From contig CALASN010000051.1 of assembly GCA_937888735.1 (NCBI GenBank), positions 1-9,209 of the forward strand: a DNA stretch of 9,209 bases, read 5' to 3'. The position numbers and the translations under genes were made by a program. Positions 1 to 5,002 of this stretch are shown here, in pieces. Under the pieces are notes generated by a model. It saw nothing but the letters and a program-made list of their open reading frames with translations, made no database searches and was not told the DNA's origin. This stretch comes from UBA5499 sp002426275. GTDB lineage: Bacteria > Bacillota > DTU084. The first letter of the stretch is position 1. Each line of letters opens with the position of its first letter.

Positions 1-10
1 CTACTTGTAC

Positions 11-43
11 GAGTAAACGCGACCCACTACTCGCGTTTACTTT
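11..43 (+). terminator. Possible intrinsic terminator of an upstream gene
   Basis: A perfect 10-bp inverted repeat, GTAAACGCGA (13-22) and TCGCGTTTAC (31-40), extends by one A-T pair (12/41), has an 8-nt loop and is followed by only TTTG. It would suit the 3' end of a gene lying left of the window. In many Firmicutes rnr (RNase R) precedes smpB, but nothing visible here proves that. The T-tract is short, so it may instead be a simple intergenic palindrome. Confidence 0.45.
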
Positions 44-81
44 GTCAATTTACGCGCGCCCCGCGCTGGTCAGGTTTTCCC

Positions 82-109
82 TTGACACTTAATAGAAGGA
101 TGTTATAAT
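82..109 (+). promoter_or_regulatory. Sigma-A promoter of smpB-ssrA, extended -10
   Basis: A consensus -35 TTGACA (82-87) and a consensus -10 TATAAT (104-109) are separated by 16 nt. A TG at 101-102 adds the extended -10 element (TGnTATAAT). Transcription should begin near 116, leaving a leader of only about 16 nt that is mostly the Shine-Dalgarno sequence. The strength predicted from sequence fits the need for abundant tmRNA, because no separate promoter is visible directly upstream of ssrA. Confidence 0.88.
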
Positions 110-131
110 TAGAAAGGCGGAGGTGAAGCCT

Positions 132-587
132 GTGGGCGAACGCAAAAATATAGCTGTTAACCGTCAGGCCCGCCATGAATATCATGTGCGAGAGACTTAT
201 GAGGCAGGGTTGGTCCTTAAGGGGACTGAGGTAAAATCGCTCCGCTTGGGGAAAGTAAATCTCAGAGACAGTTTTGCCAGAATCGAAAGCGGCGAGCTCT
301 TTCTCTATAATATGCACGTGAGCCCTTACGATAAAGGGAATCGCTACAATCATGATCCTGTGAGGACCCGAAAACTGCTGCTGAATAAAGCCGAGATCAT
401 CCGTCTGCAGAGCAAAACAGCAGAAAAGGGTTTGGCTTTAATTCCGCTTGAGCTTTATTTCAACGAACGCGGCCGGGCAAAGATCACCTTAGCTTTGGCC
501 CAAGGGAAAAAGCTTTATGACAAGCGCGAAGCTCTGGCCAAGCGCGATCTGCAACGGCGCCTTGCCCGAGGAGAGAGAGATGTTTAA
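132..587 (+). CDS. smpB: SsrA-binding protein SmpB
   Basis: SmpB binds the tRNA-like domain of tmRNA and delivers it to the A site of ribosomes stalled on mRNAs lacking a stop codon; its tail occupies the empty mRNA channel. The product has 151 aa, normal for the family. It shows the N-terminal NRQARHEYHV segment, the core GLVLKGTEVKSLR (about residues 26-38), NMHVSPY, and the basic C-terminal tail GKKLYDKREALAKRD followed by RRLARGERDV. I choose GTG at 132 because GGAGGTGA (119-126) is a strong Shine-Dalgarno site 5-6 nt upstream. The longer in-frame GTG at 123 lies inside that site and only about 7 nt after the predicted transcription start. The gene sits directly behind a strong sigma-A promoter and 4 nt before its RNA partner ssrA, so the two are probably co-transcribed. 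Confidence 0.96.
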   Translation: MGERKNIAVNRQARHEYHVRETYEAGLVLKGTEVKSLRLGKVNLRDSFARIESGELFLYNMHVSPYDKGNRYNHDPVRTRKLLLNKAEIIRLQSKTAEKGLALIPLELYFNERGRAKITLALAQGKKLYDKREALAKRDLQRRLARGERDV

Positions 588-590
588 CTT

Positions 591-944
591 GGGGGCGAGT
601 TAGTTTCGACGGGGAGCGTGGGGATAAAAGGGGCGAGCCGAGATCCCACCTGGTCTCGTTAAACGGTGGAAAAGCATAAACGCTGATAATAATTACGCAT
701 TAGCCGCTTAATCTAAGCGACTCGTCTTACCTTCCTCGCTTGTAGGGAAGAGTGGGACGTCAACTATACGAGCTACCCAAATCTCCCTGTTGCCGGGAGA
801 AGCGGGGAATTTTAAGGCGACTAGCCTCTAACCATCCTGCCTTCGGGAGGGCAAAGGGCGAAAATTAAAGCGGAGGCTACGCTCGTAGAACCTTTTATTG
901 TCATCTTTTCGGACGCGGGGGGCAGTTCCCCGCCGCCTCCACCA
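591..944 (+). ncRNA. ssrA: Transfer-messenger RNA (tmRNA), one-piece form
   Basis: This RNA acts as alanyl-tRNA and mRNA in ribosome rescue, tagging the nascent peptide for proteolysis. The ends define it: GGGGGCG (591-597) pairs with CGCCTCC (934-940) in a 7-bp acceptor stem, with a G-U wobble at pair 3 (593/938), the alanine identity element. Discriminator A941 and an encoded CCA (942-944) follow. The GTTTCGACGGGG block near the 5' end and CTACGCTCGTAG with TTTTCGGACGCGGGG near the 3' end are typical of tmRNA. The tag reading frame is at 682-711. The length of 354 nt is normal. It begins 4 nt after the smpB stop with no good promoter between, so the 5' end is probably made by RNase P from a joint transcript. 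Oddity: the T arm folds as a 6-bp stem with loop GGCAGTT (921-927) instead of the usual TTCRANT. Confidence 0.95.
682..711 (+). other. tmRNA proteolysis tag reading frame, ADNNYALAA
   Basis: The frame GCT GAT AAT AAT TAC GCA TTA GCC GCT TAA encodes ADNNYALAA and a stop inside ssrA. The tag usually starts with alanine and ends in LAA or ALAA, the degron read by ClpXP and related proteases; both hold here. The resume codon is most likely GCT at 682, because TA occupies positions -5/-4 before it, matching the UA conserved upstream of the resume codon in E. coli tmRNA. Whether GCT 682 or a neighbouring codon is the exact first codon is inference. Confidence 0.88.
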
Positions 945-958
945 ATGTTAGTTTATCC

Positions 959-983
959 AAGCCGCCTTTCCGAGGCGGCTTTT
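959..983 (+). terminator. Intrinsic terminator of ssrA
   Basis: AAGCCGCC (959-966) pairs with GGCGGCTT (974-981), extended inward by T967-A973, giving a GC-rich 9-bp stem, a 5-nt loop (TTCCG) and a TTTT run at 980-983. It starts 15 nt after the tmRNA CCA end and closes the smpB-ssrA unit. It stops 20 nt before the glmU start, leaving little room for a separate glmU promoter. Confidence 0.92.
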
Positions 984-1002
984 AGTGATAAGGGGGATGA
1001 TT

Positions 1003-2376
1003 ATGGACTTACAGGTCCAAGCAGTTGTCTTGGCAGCCGGCATGGGCACTCGGATGCGTTCCAAACTGCCAAAAGTTTTGCACACATTGGGCGGTAAACC
1101 GCTTCTGTGGCATGTCTTACATACTTTAGACCAAGTTGGGATTCAAAGGCGCGCAGTTGTGGTGGGGCACCTGGCGGAGCAGGTGAAGGCTGCTTTTCCG
1201 GAGCAGAAGGATTGGTTCCTGCAGGCCCAGCAGCTGGGCACAGCCCATGCGGTGATGATGGCTAAGAATTTTTGGGCGGAGCAAGGTTACGTTTTCATAC
1301 TTTATGGCGACGCCCCGCTTTTGCGGCCGCAGACTCTCCAGGGCATGTTGAGCCTGGCGCGGCAGACGGGCCGGGGGGTAGTGCTGGCTGCGGAAGTGGA
1401 TAATCCAACTGGATACGGCCGCATGATCCGTAACCAGGACGGCTTATTGGCGAGAATTGTGGAAGAGAAGGACGCCAACGAGCAGCAACGCGCGGTGCGC
1501 GAGATCAATGCCGGCGTTTATTGCCTGCCTGCAGCAAAATTGGAAGTTATTTCTCAAGTGGGTAATGATAATAACCAGGGTGAATATTACCTCACCGACA
1601 TTGTGGAAATTTTGGCCGAAGCCGGAGCGCATCTTGCAGTCTACACTACGGACGATCCCACAGAGATCTTGGGCGTGAACAGCCGCAGACAGCTGGCGCA
1701 GCTGGAAGGTATCTTGCGGGAACGTAAATTAGCCGAACTGATGGACAGTGGCGTTACCATTGTGGATCCTGCCAGTACCTTTGTGGCGCCCACAGTTCAG
1801 ATCGGCAGAGATAGCGTCATCCTGCCGTTTACCATGCTGGAGGGGGAAACCGTCATCGGAGAGGACTGCGTAGTGGGACCGCGCGCGAGAATTGCGGACA
1901 GTACTTTGGGCGCAGGCAGCCGCTGTCAAGAGAGCATCGTTTTGGAGAGCGCGCTGGAAGAAGAAGTAAATATCGGACCTTTTGCTTATCTGCGGCCCGG
2001 CACCGTCGTACGCCGTGGAGCCAAGGTCGGAGATTTTGTGGAACTGAAAAAATCCACAGTGGGTCCGGGCAGTAAAGTGCCGCATCTCAGCTACATTGGC
2101 GATACTCAGATCGGAGCCGGCGTGAACATCGGGGCTGGCACTATAACCTGTAATTATGATGGAGTCAGGAAACATCAGACTGTGATTGAAGACGAAGCCT
2201 TCATCGGCAGCAATTCCAATCTGGTGGCGCCCATTAAAGTGGGCAGGGGCGCTCTGGTAGGCGCGGGCTCCACCTTGACGGAGGATGTTCCGCCCAGCGG
2301 TCTCGCTTTAGGCAGAGCGAGGCAAGTTAACCTGCAGAAGAAGGAAAAAAAGACAAACAAGCAGGAAAATCAGTAA
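1003..2376 (+). CDS. glmU: Bifunctional GlmU: GlcN-1-P acetyltransferase / GlcNAc-1-P uridylyltransferase
   Basis: Cytosolic enzyme making UDP-GlcNAc, precursor of peptidoglycan and other wall polymers: it acetylates GlcN-1-P with acetyl-CoA, then transfers UMP from UTP. The product has 457 aa, the normal length. The N-terminal nucleotidyltransferase domain (about 1-228) has VVLAAGMGTRMRSKLPK (8-24), QLGTAHAV, YGDAPLL with metal-ligand Asp103, NAGVYCL and EYYLTDIVE. The GVNSRRQLAQLE linker leads to a left-handed beta-helix of hexapeptide repeats (about 250-447) with the acetyltransferase His361 in HLSYIGD and N384-Y385 in CNYDG. ATG 1003 is chosen because AGGGGG (991-996) lies 6 nt upstream; the in-frame GTG at 985 follows the ssrA terminator T-tract and the ATG at 997 abuts the Shine-Dalgarno site. 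prs follows after 50 nt, the standard Firmicutes pairing. I see no clear promoter; transcription may come from within ssrA or by read-through. Confidence 0.96.
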   Translation: MDLQVQAVVLAAGMGTRMRSKLPKVLHTLGGKPLLWHVLHTLDQVGIQRRAVVVGHLAEQVKAAFPEQKDWFLQAQQLGTAHAVMMAKNFWAEQGYVFILYGDAPLLRPQTLQGMLSLARQTGRGVVLAAEVDNPTGYGRMIRNQDGLLARIVEEKDANEQQRAVREINAGVYCLPAAKLEVISQVGNDNNQGEYYLTDIVEILAEAGAHLAVYTTDDPTEILGVNSRRQLAQLEGILRERKLAELMDSGVTIVDPASTFVAPTVQIGRDSVILPFTMLEGETVIGEDCVVGPRARIADSTLGAGSRCQESIVLESALEEEVNIGPFAYLRPGTVVRRGAKVGDFVELKKSTVGPGSKVPHLSYIGDTQIGAGVNIGAGTITCNYDGVRKHQTVIEDEAFIGSNSNLVAPIKVGRGALVGAGSTLTEDVPPSGLALGRARQVNLQKKEKKTNKQENQ

Positions 2377-2426
2377 GTGGAGCGAATAAGGTGATAGGGA
2401 CATTCCAAAGGGAGGAGCTAGTTTTA

Positions 2427-3374
2427 ATGTCTTGCCATGATCGACAAAAAAAAATGATTTTTTGTGGAAACGCCAATCCGCAGTTAGCTGAGGAGATCGC
2501 CAGAGAGCTTGGGATTTCGTTGGGCGAAGCGCAAATCACCCATTTCAGCGACGAGGAAATTCGGGTGCGCATTTTTGAGACTGTCAGGGGAGCCGATACC
2601 TTTATCATTCAGCCCATCTGTGCGCCGGCCAATAACAATTTAATGGAGCTTTTGATTGTAATCGACGCGCTCAAGAGAGCTTCGGCCAAACATATCACAG
2701 CCGTTGTGCCCTATTACGGTTATGCGCGTCAGGACAGGAAAACCCAACCCCGGGATCCCATTACCGCGAAATTGGTGGCTAATTTGATCACAGCCGCGGG
2801 TGCGGACAGAGTGTTGACCATGGATTTGCATGCCGGACAGATTCAGGGATTTTTTGATATCCCCGTGGACAATCTAAAGGCATTGCCAATTTTAGTGCAA
2901 TACATCAAAAGTAAGAATTTAAATGAGATCATAGTTGTGTCTCCCGATGTGGGAGGAGTGACCAGGGCCAGAGATCTGGCGGAAAGGCTTGGGGCTAAGC
3001 TGGCCATTATCGATAAGCGCCGGCCCGATGCCAATGTTTCCGAAGTGATGCATATCATAGGTGAAGTAGATGGCAAGACTGCGATTATAGTTGACGATAT
3101 CATCGATACGGCGGGGACAATAGTGCAGGCCGCGTCGGCGCTGGTGGCAGAGGGAGCTAAGGACGTCATCGCCTGTTGCAGCCATCCCGTTTTATCCGGA
3201 CCTGCCATAGAGCGGATGGAAAATTCAGTTTTGAGCGAGGTCATAGTTACAAATAGCATTCCTCTAGGAAACAAAAAATGCGAGAAGATTAAAGTCCTCT
3301 CCATAGCGCCCCTCTTAGCTGAAGCCATCAGCCGCGTTTATGAAGAACGTTCCATCAGCGAGCTATTCATTTAG
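2427..3374 (+). CDS. prs: Ribose-phosphate pyrophosphokinase (PRPP synthase), class I
   Basis: Transfers pyrophosphate from ATP to ribose-5-phosphate, giving PRPP for purine, pyrimidine, histidine, tryptophan and NAD synthesis. The 315-aa product matches the class I length. Visible signatures are FSDEEIRVRI, the catalytic flexible loop YARQDRK (99-105), DLHAGQIQGFFD with His135 (ATP/metal site), SPDVGGVTRAR, IIDKRRP, and the PRPP-binding loop IIVDDIIDTAGT (220-231). The end, RSISELF, also matches Bacillus-type Prs. The ATG at 2427 is preferred over the in-frame GTG at 2391 because AGGGAGGAG (2409-2417) lies 9 nt before it and the resulting N-terminus has the family length. It sits between glmU and the bL25 gene as in Bacillus, probably in one operon, with 29 nt to the next start. 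Confidence 0.97.
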   Translation: MSCHDRQKKMIFCGNANPQLAEEIARELGISLGEAQITHFSDEEIRVRIFETVRGADTFIIQPICAPANNNLMELLIVIDALKRASAKHITAVVPYYGYARQDRKTQPRDPITAKLVANLITAAGADRVLTMDLHAGQIQGFFDIPVDNLKALPILVQYIKSKNLNEIIVVSPDVGGVTRARDLAERLGAKLAIIDKRRPDANVSEVMHIIGEVDGKTAIIVDDIIDTAGTIVQAASALVAEGAKDVIACCSHPVLSGPAIERMENSVLSEVIVTNSIPLGNKKCEKIKVLSIAPLLAEAISRVYEERSISELFI

Positions 3375-3403
3375 GATCCTAAGTTTTAATGGAGGTGCAG
3401 TAA

Positions 3404-4030
3404 TTGAAACAGACTGTGATAACAGCTGAACTACGAGAGAAGACCGGTAAAGGTGAAAATAGGAGACTGCGCAGGGAAGGCTTGATCCCGGGGATATTAT
3501 ACGGTAAAGGTACGGAAACTCTTTCTTTGACGTTACCTGCCCGTCAGATCCAGCAGGTAGCGGCCGGCGAAGGATCAAAGCTCTTGACGCTGCAGATTCC
3601 GGGACAAGCCGAGCGTTCCGTGGTGCTGAAAGATACGCAGTATGATTTTCTTTACAAAAACATTCGGCATGTTGATCTGCAAGAAGTAAGCCTCACGCAG
3701 AGACTGACGGTTTCCGTGCCTGTGGTTATAATCGGCGAAGACGCCAGGAAGACGGACGGTGGAGTCGTGCAGCAACAGCTCCATGAGCTGGAGGTAGAGT
3801 GCTTACCAACCAACATTCCCGAGCAGCTCCACGTTGACGTTTCGGAGTTGGGCATTGGGAAGTCCGTGACTGTAGGCGGACTTAATCCTGGCGAAGGAAT
3901 TCAGATTAAGACTTCTCCGGAAGAGGTTGTGGTTCACATTTCAGCTCCGTCCAAGGCTGAAGCTGAAGAAGAGCCCTCAGAGGCAGCGGAGACAGAAAGC
4001 GGGGAGGAAACGGCCAAAGAAAATGCGTAG
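3404..4030 (+). CDS. rplY: Ribosomal protein bL25, long CTC/TL5 form
   Basis: A 5S rRNA-binding protein of the 50S subunit; the Bacillus homologue Ctc is a general-stress protein found at the same locus. The 208-aa product has the N-terminal bL25 domain (about 1-92) with the RREGLIPGILYGKG signature (about 23-36) and YDFLYKNIRHVDLQEV. The C-terminal TL5 beta domain (about 95-183) contains LEVECLPTNIPEQLHVDVSEL. A Glu/Ala/Ser-rich acidic tail (about 184-208) follows, common in long bL25 proteins. The start is TTG, supported by GGAGGTG (3391-3397) with a 6-nt spacer; the residues after it match the family start. Its last codons and stop (TAG 4028-4030) lie inside a 16-bp hairpin before pth. No stress-sigma promoter is evident in the 29-nt gap after prs. 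Confidence 0.95.
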   Translation: MKQTVITAELREKTGKGENRRLRREGLIPGILYGKGTETLSLTLPARQIQQVAAGEGSKLLTLQIPGQAERSVVLKDTQYDFLYKNIRHVDLQEVSLTQRLTVSVPVVIIGEDARKTDGGVVQQQLHELEVECLPTNIPEQLHVDVSELGIGKSVTVGGLNPGEGIQIKTSPEEVVVHISAPSKAEAEEEPSEAAETESGEETAKENA

Positions 4031-4050
4031 CTTGGCTACGCATTTTCTTT
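4016..4050 (+). terminator. 16-bp hairpin overlapping the bL25 stop codon, probable terminator or attenuator
   Basis: AAAGAAAATGCGTAGC (4016-4031) is perfectly complementary to 4035-4050, with a TTG loop. The inner 9 bp are mixed and the outer arm is A-rich on the left and T-rich on the right, so the right side supplies a T-tract (TTTTCTTTC) as in an intrinsic terminator. It contains the stop codon of bL25 and ends 11 nt before the pth ATG. If it terminates, pth depends on read-through or an internal promoter; the ribosome ending at the bL25 stop would keep it from folding, so it could link pth expression to bL25 translation. Confidence 0.7.
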
Positions 4051-4061
4051 CTATCTTTAGT

Positions 4062-4622
4062 ATGGACGAATACTTGATTGTGGGCTTGGGGAATCCCGGC
4101 GGCCAATACGAGCTTACCAGACATAACATGGGTTTTTGGACTGTAGAGGAACTAGCCAAAAGGTGGCTCGCCAAATGGCGTTCGGGAACGCAGGCCCAAT
4201 TGGCTCAAAAAAAGGAGCGCTTTCTCATGAAACCGCTCACCTACATGAATAACAGCGGCCTGGCTGTGGAACCTTTTTTACAGAAGGAAGGAATACCTCT
4301 CCAGCGGTTGCTGGTGATCTGCGACGATCTGGATTTGCCGGCAGGAAGAATTCGGTTGCGTCCGTCCGGGAGCTCCGGCGGTCACAGGGGATTAGCTTCG
4401 ATTATCGCCTGCCTGGAAAGAGAGGATTTTCCGCGGCTGCGCATTGGGATAGGCAGGCCCGCTCCCGGGGTTATCTCGGCTAAAGATTGGGTGCTCGCCC
4501 CAATCCAACCGGAAGAGGCGGTGCTTCTCCGCTCCGGAATCCAGCGGGCGGCCAGCGCAGTTGAGGCTTGGCTAGAGGTGGGAATTGAGAAAGCGATGAC
4601 TGAATTCAATTGTAAGGCTTGA
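4062..4622 (+). CDS. pth: Peptidyl-tRNA hydrolase
   Basis: Hydrolyses the ester bond of peptidyl-tRNA released early from ribosomes and so recycles tRNA; the Bacillus orthologue at this locus is spoVC. The product has 186 aa, the usual size. It opens with LIVGLGNPGGQYELTRHNMGF, giving Asn11 and the catalytic His21, followed by KPLTYMNNSG with Asn63 and CDDLDLPAGRIRLRPSGSSG (87-106), where Asp88 matches the catalytic Asp93 of the E. coli enzyme. GGHRGL follows. ATG 4062 gives the family N-terminus, but the preceding bases (CTATCTTTAGT) hold no Shine-Dalgarno site. An alternative ATG at 4023, overlapping the bL25 stop, would add 13 residues not typical of Pth and has GGGGAGG about 15 nt upstream. 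The stop overlaps the next start by one base (TGATG). Confidence 0.95.
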   Translation: MDEYLIVGLGNPGGQYELTRHNMGFWTVEELAKRWLAKWRSGTQAQLAQKKERFLMKPLTYMNNSGLAVEPFLQKEGIPLQRLLVICDDLDLPAGRIRLRPSGSSGGHRGLASIIACLEREDFPRLRIGIGRPAPGVISAKDWVLAPIQPEEAVLLRSGIQRAASAVEAWLEVGIEKAMTEFNCKA

Positions 4623-4999
4623 TGGGATCGATTTTAGCGGCCAGCGCCGCTGTAATTGTGACCTATCTTTTTTGGGCGCCGTTGCGCAAATTATCTCCGG
4701 GCAGCGTTCTTTTAGTCAGCCCTTTTCTGGAGGAGGGAGCTAAGTGTCTCGCTGCTTGGTCTTTTGCCGCGCCCATTTTTCCGGTACAGGTTCTCTTCGG
4801 CCTGGCCGAAACCTCGTGGGAATTACGGCGTCGGAAGCCTGGAGCCGCGATAGCTGCCGTTTTAACCCACAGCTGTTTCGGCCTGGCGGCGGAGTGGGCT
4901 TCCTCCTGGGGCAGAATTGCCGCTTTGGGCGCGGCCTTAGCCTTACATTTTTTGTGGAATTCTTTCATTTATTTATTGCAATTGAAGAGAGGAATTTAG
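4622..4999 (+). CDS. Small membrane protein, PrsW/CPBP-like intramembrane protease
   Basis: The 125-aa, strongly hydrophobic product has about four predicted membrane segments (near 4-20, 43-62, 74-92 and 99-119). It carries four motifs in the order seen in PrsW and related glutamic/metallo-type intramembrane proteases: SPFLEEGAK (Glu37, Glu38, Lys41), VLFGLAE (Phe59, Glu63), LTHSCFG (His83) and ALHFLWN (His109, Asn113). PrsW of B. subtilis cleaves the anti-sigma factor RsiW, but family members are diverse and the substrate here is unknown. It is shorter than typical PrsW proteins (about 200 aa or more), close to a bare core. ATG 4622 overlaps the pth stop by one base (TGATG), with a weak TAAGG (4612-4616) upstream, which suggests translational coupling; a TTG at 4619 is less likely. 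mfd starts 3 nt after its stop. Bacillus has fin at this position; this protein does not resemble Fin. Assignment rests on motifs alone. Confidence 0.72.
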   Translation: MGSILAASAAVIVTYLFWAPLRKLSPGSVLLVSPFLEEGAKCLAAWSFAAPIFPVQVLFGLAETSWELRRRKPGAAIAAVLTHSCFGLAAEWASSWGRIAALGAALALHFLWNSFIYLLQLKRGI

Positions 5000-5002
5000 T
5001 GC

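Noticed and set aside
54..66. Small GCGCG/CGCGC palindrome upstream of the promoter
   Set aside because: Only 5 bp with a 3-nt loop and no T-tract; likely chance in a GC-rich patch, although an operator role cannot be excluded.
1..81. 3' end of an upstream coding gene such as rnr
   Set aside because: No frame in this stretch gives recognisable protein sequence, so I did not call a partial gene.
1729..2175. A 148-codon open frame on the - strand within glmU
   Set aside because: It lies opposite the GlmU beta-helix region, whose residues are clearly conserved, and has no family features.
3927..4061. Long N-terminal extension of Pth reaching back into the bL25 gene
   Set aside because: The extra residues are basic, low-complexity products of reading the bL25 acidic tail in another frame; Pth proteins begin near LIVGLGNPG.
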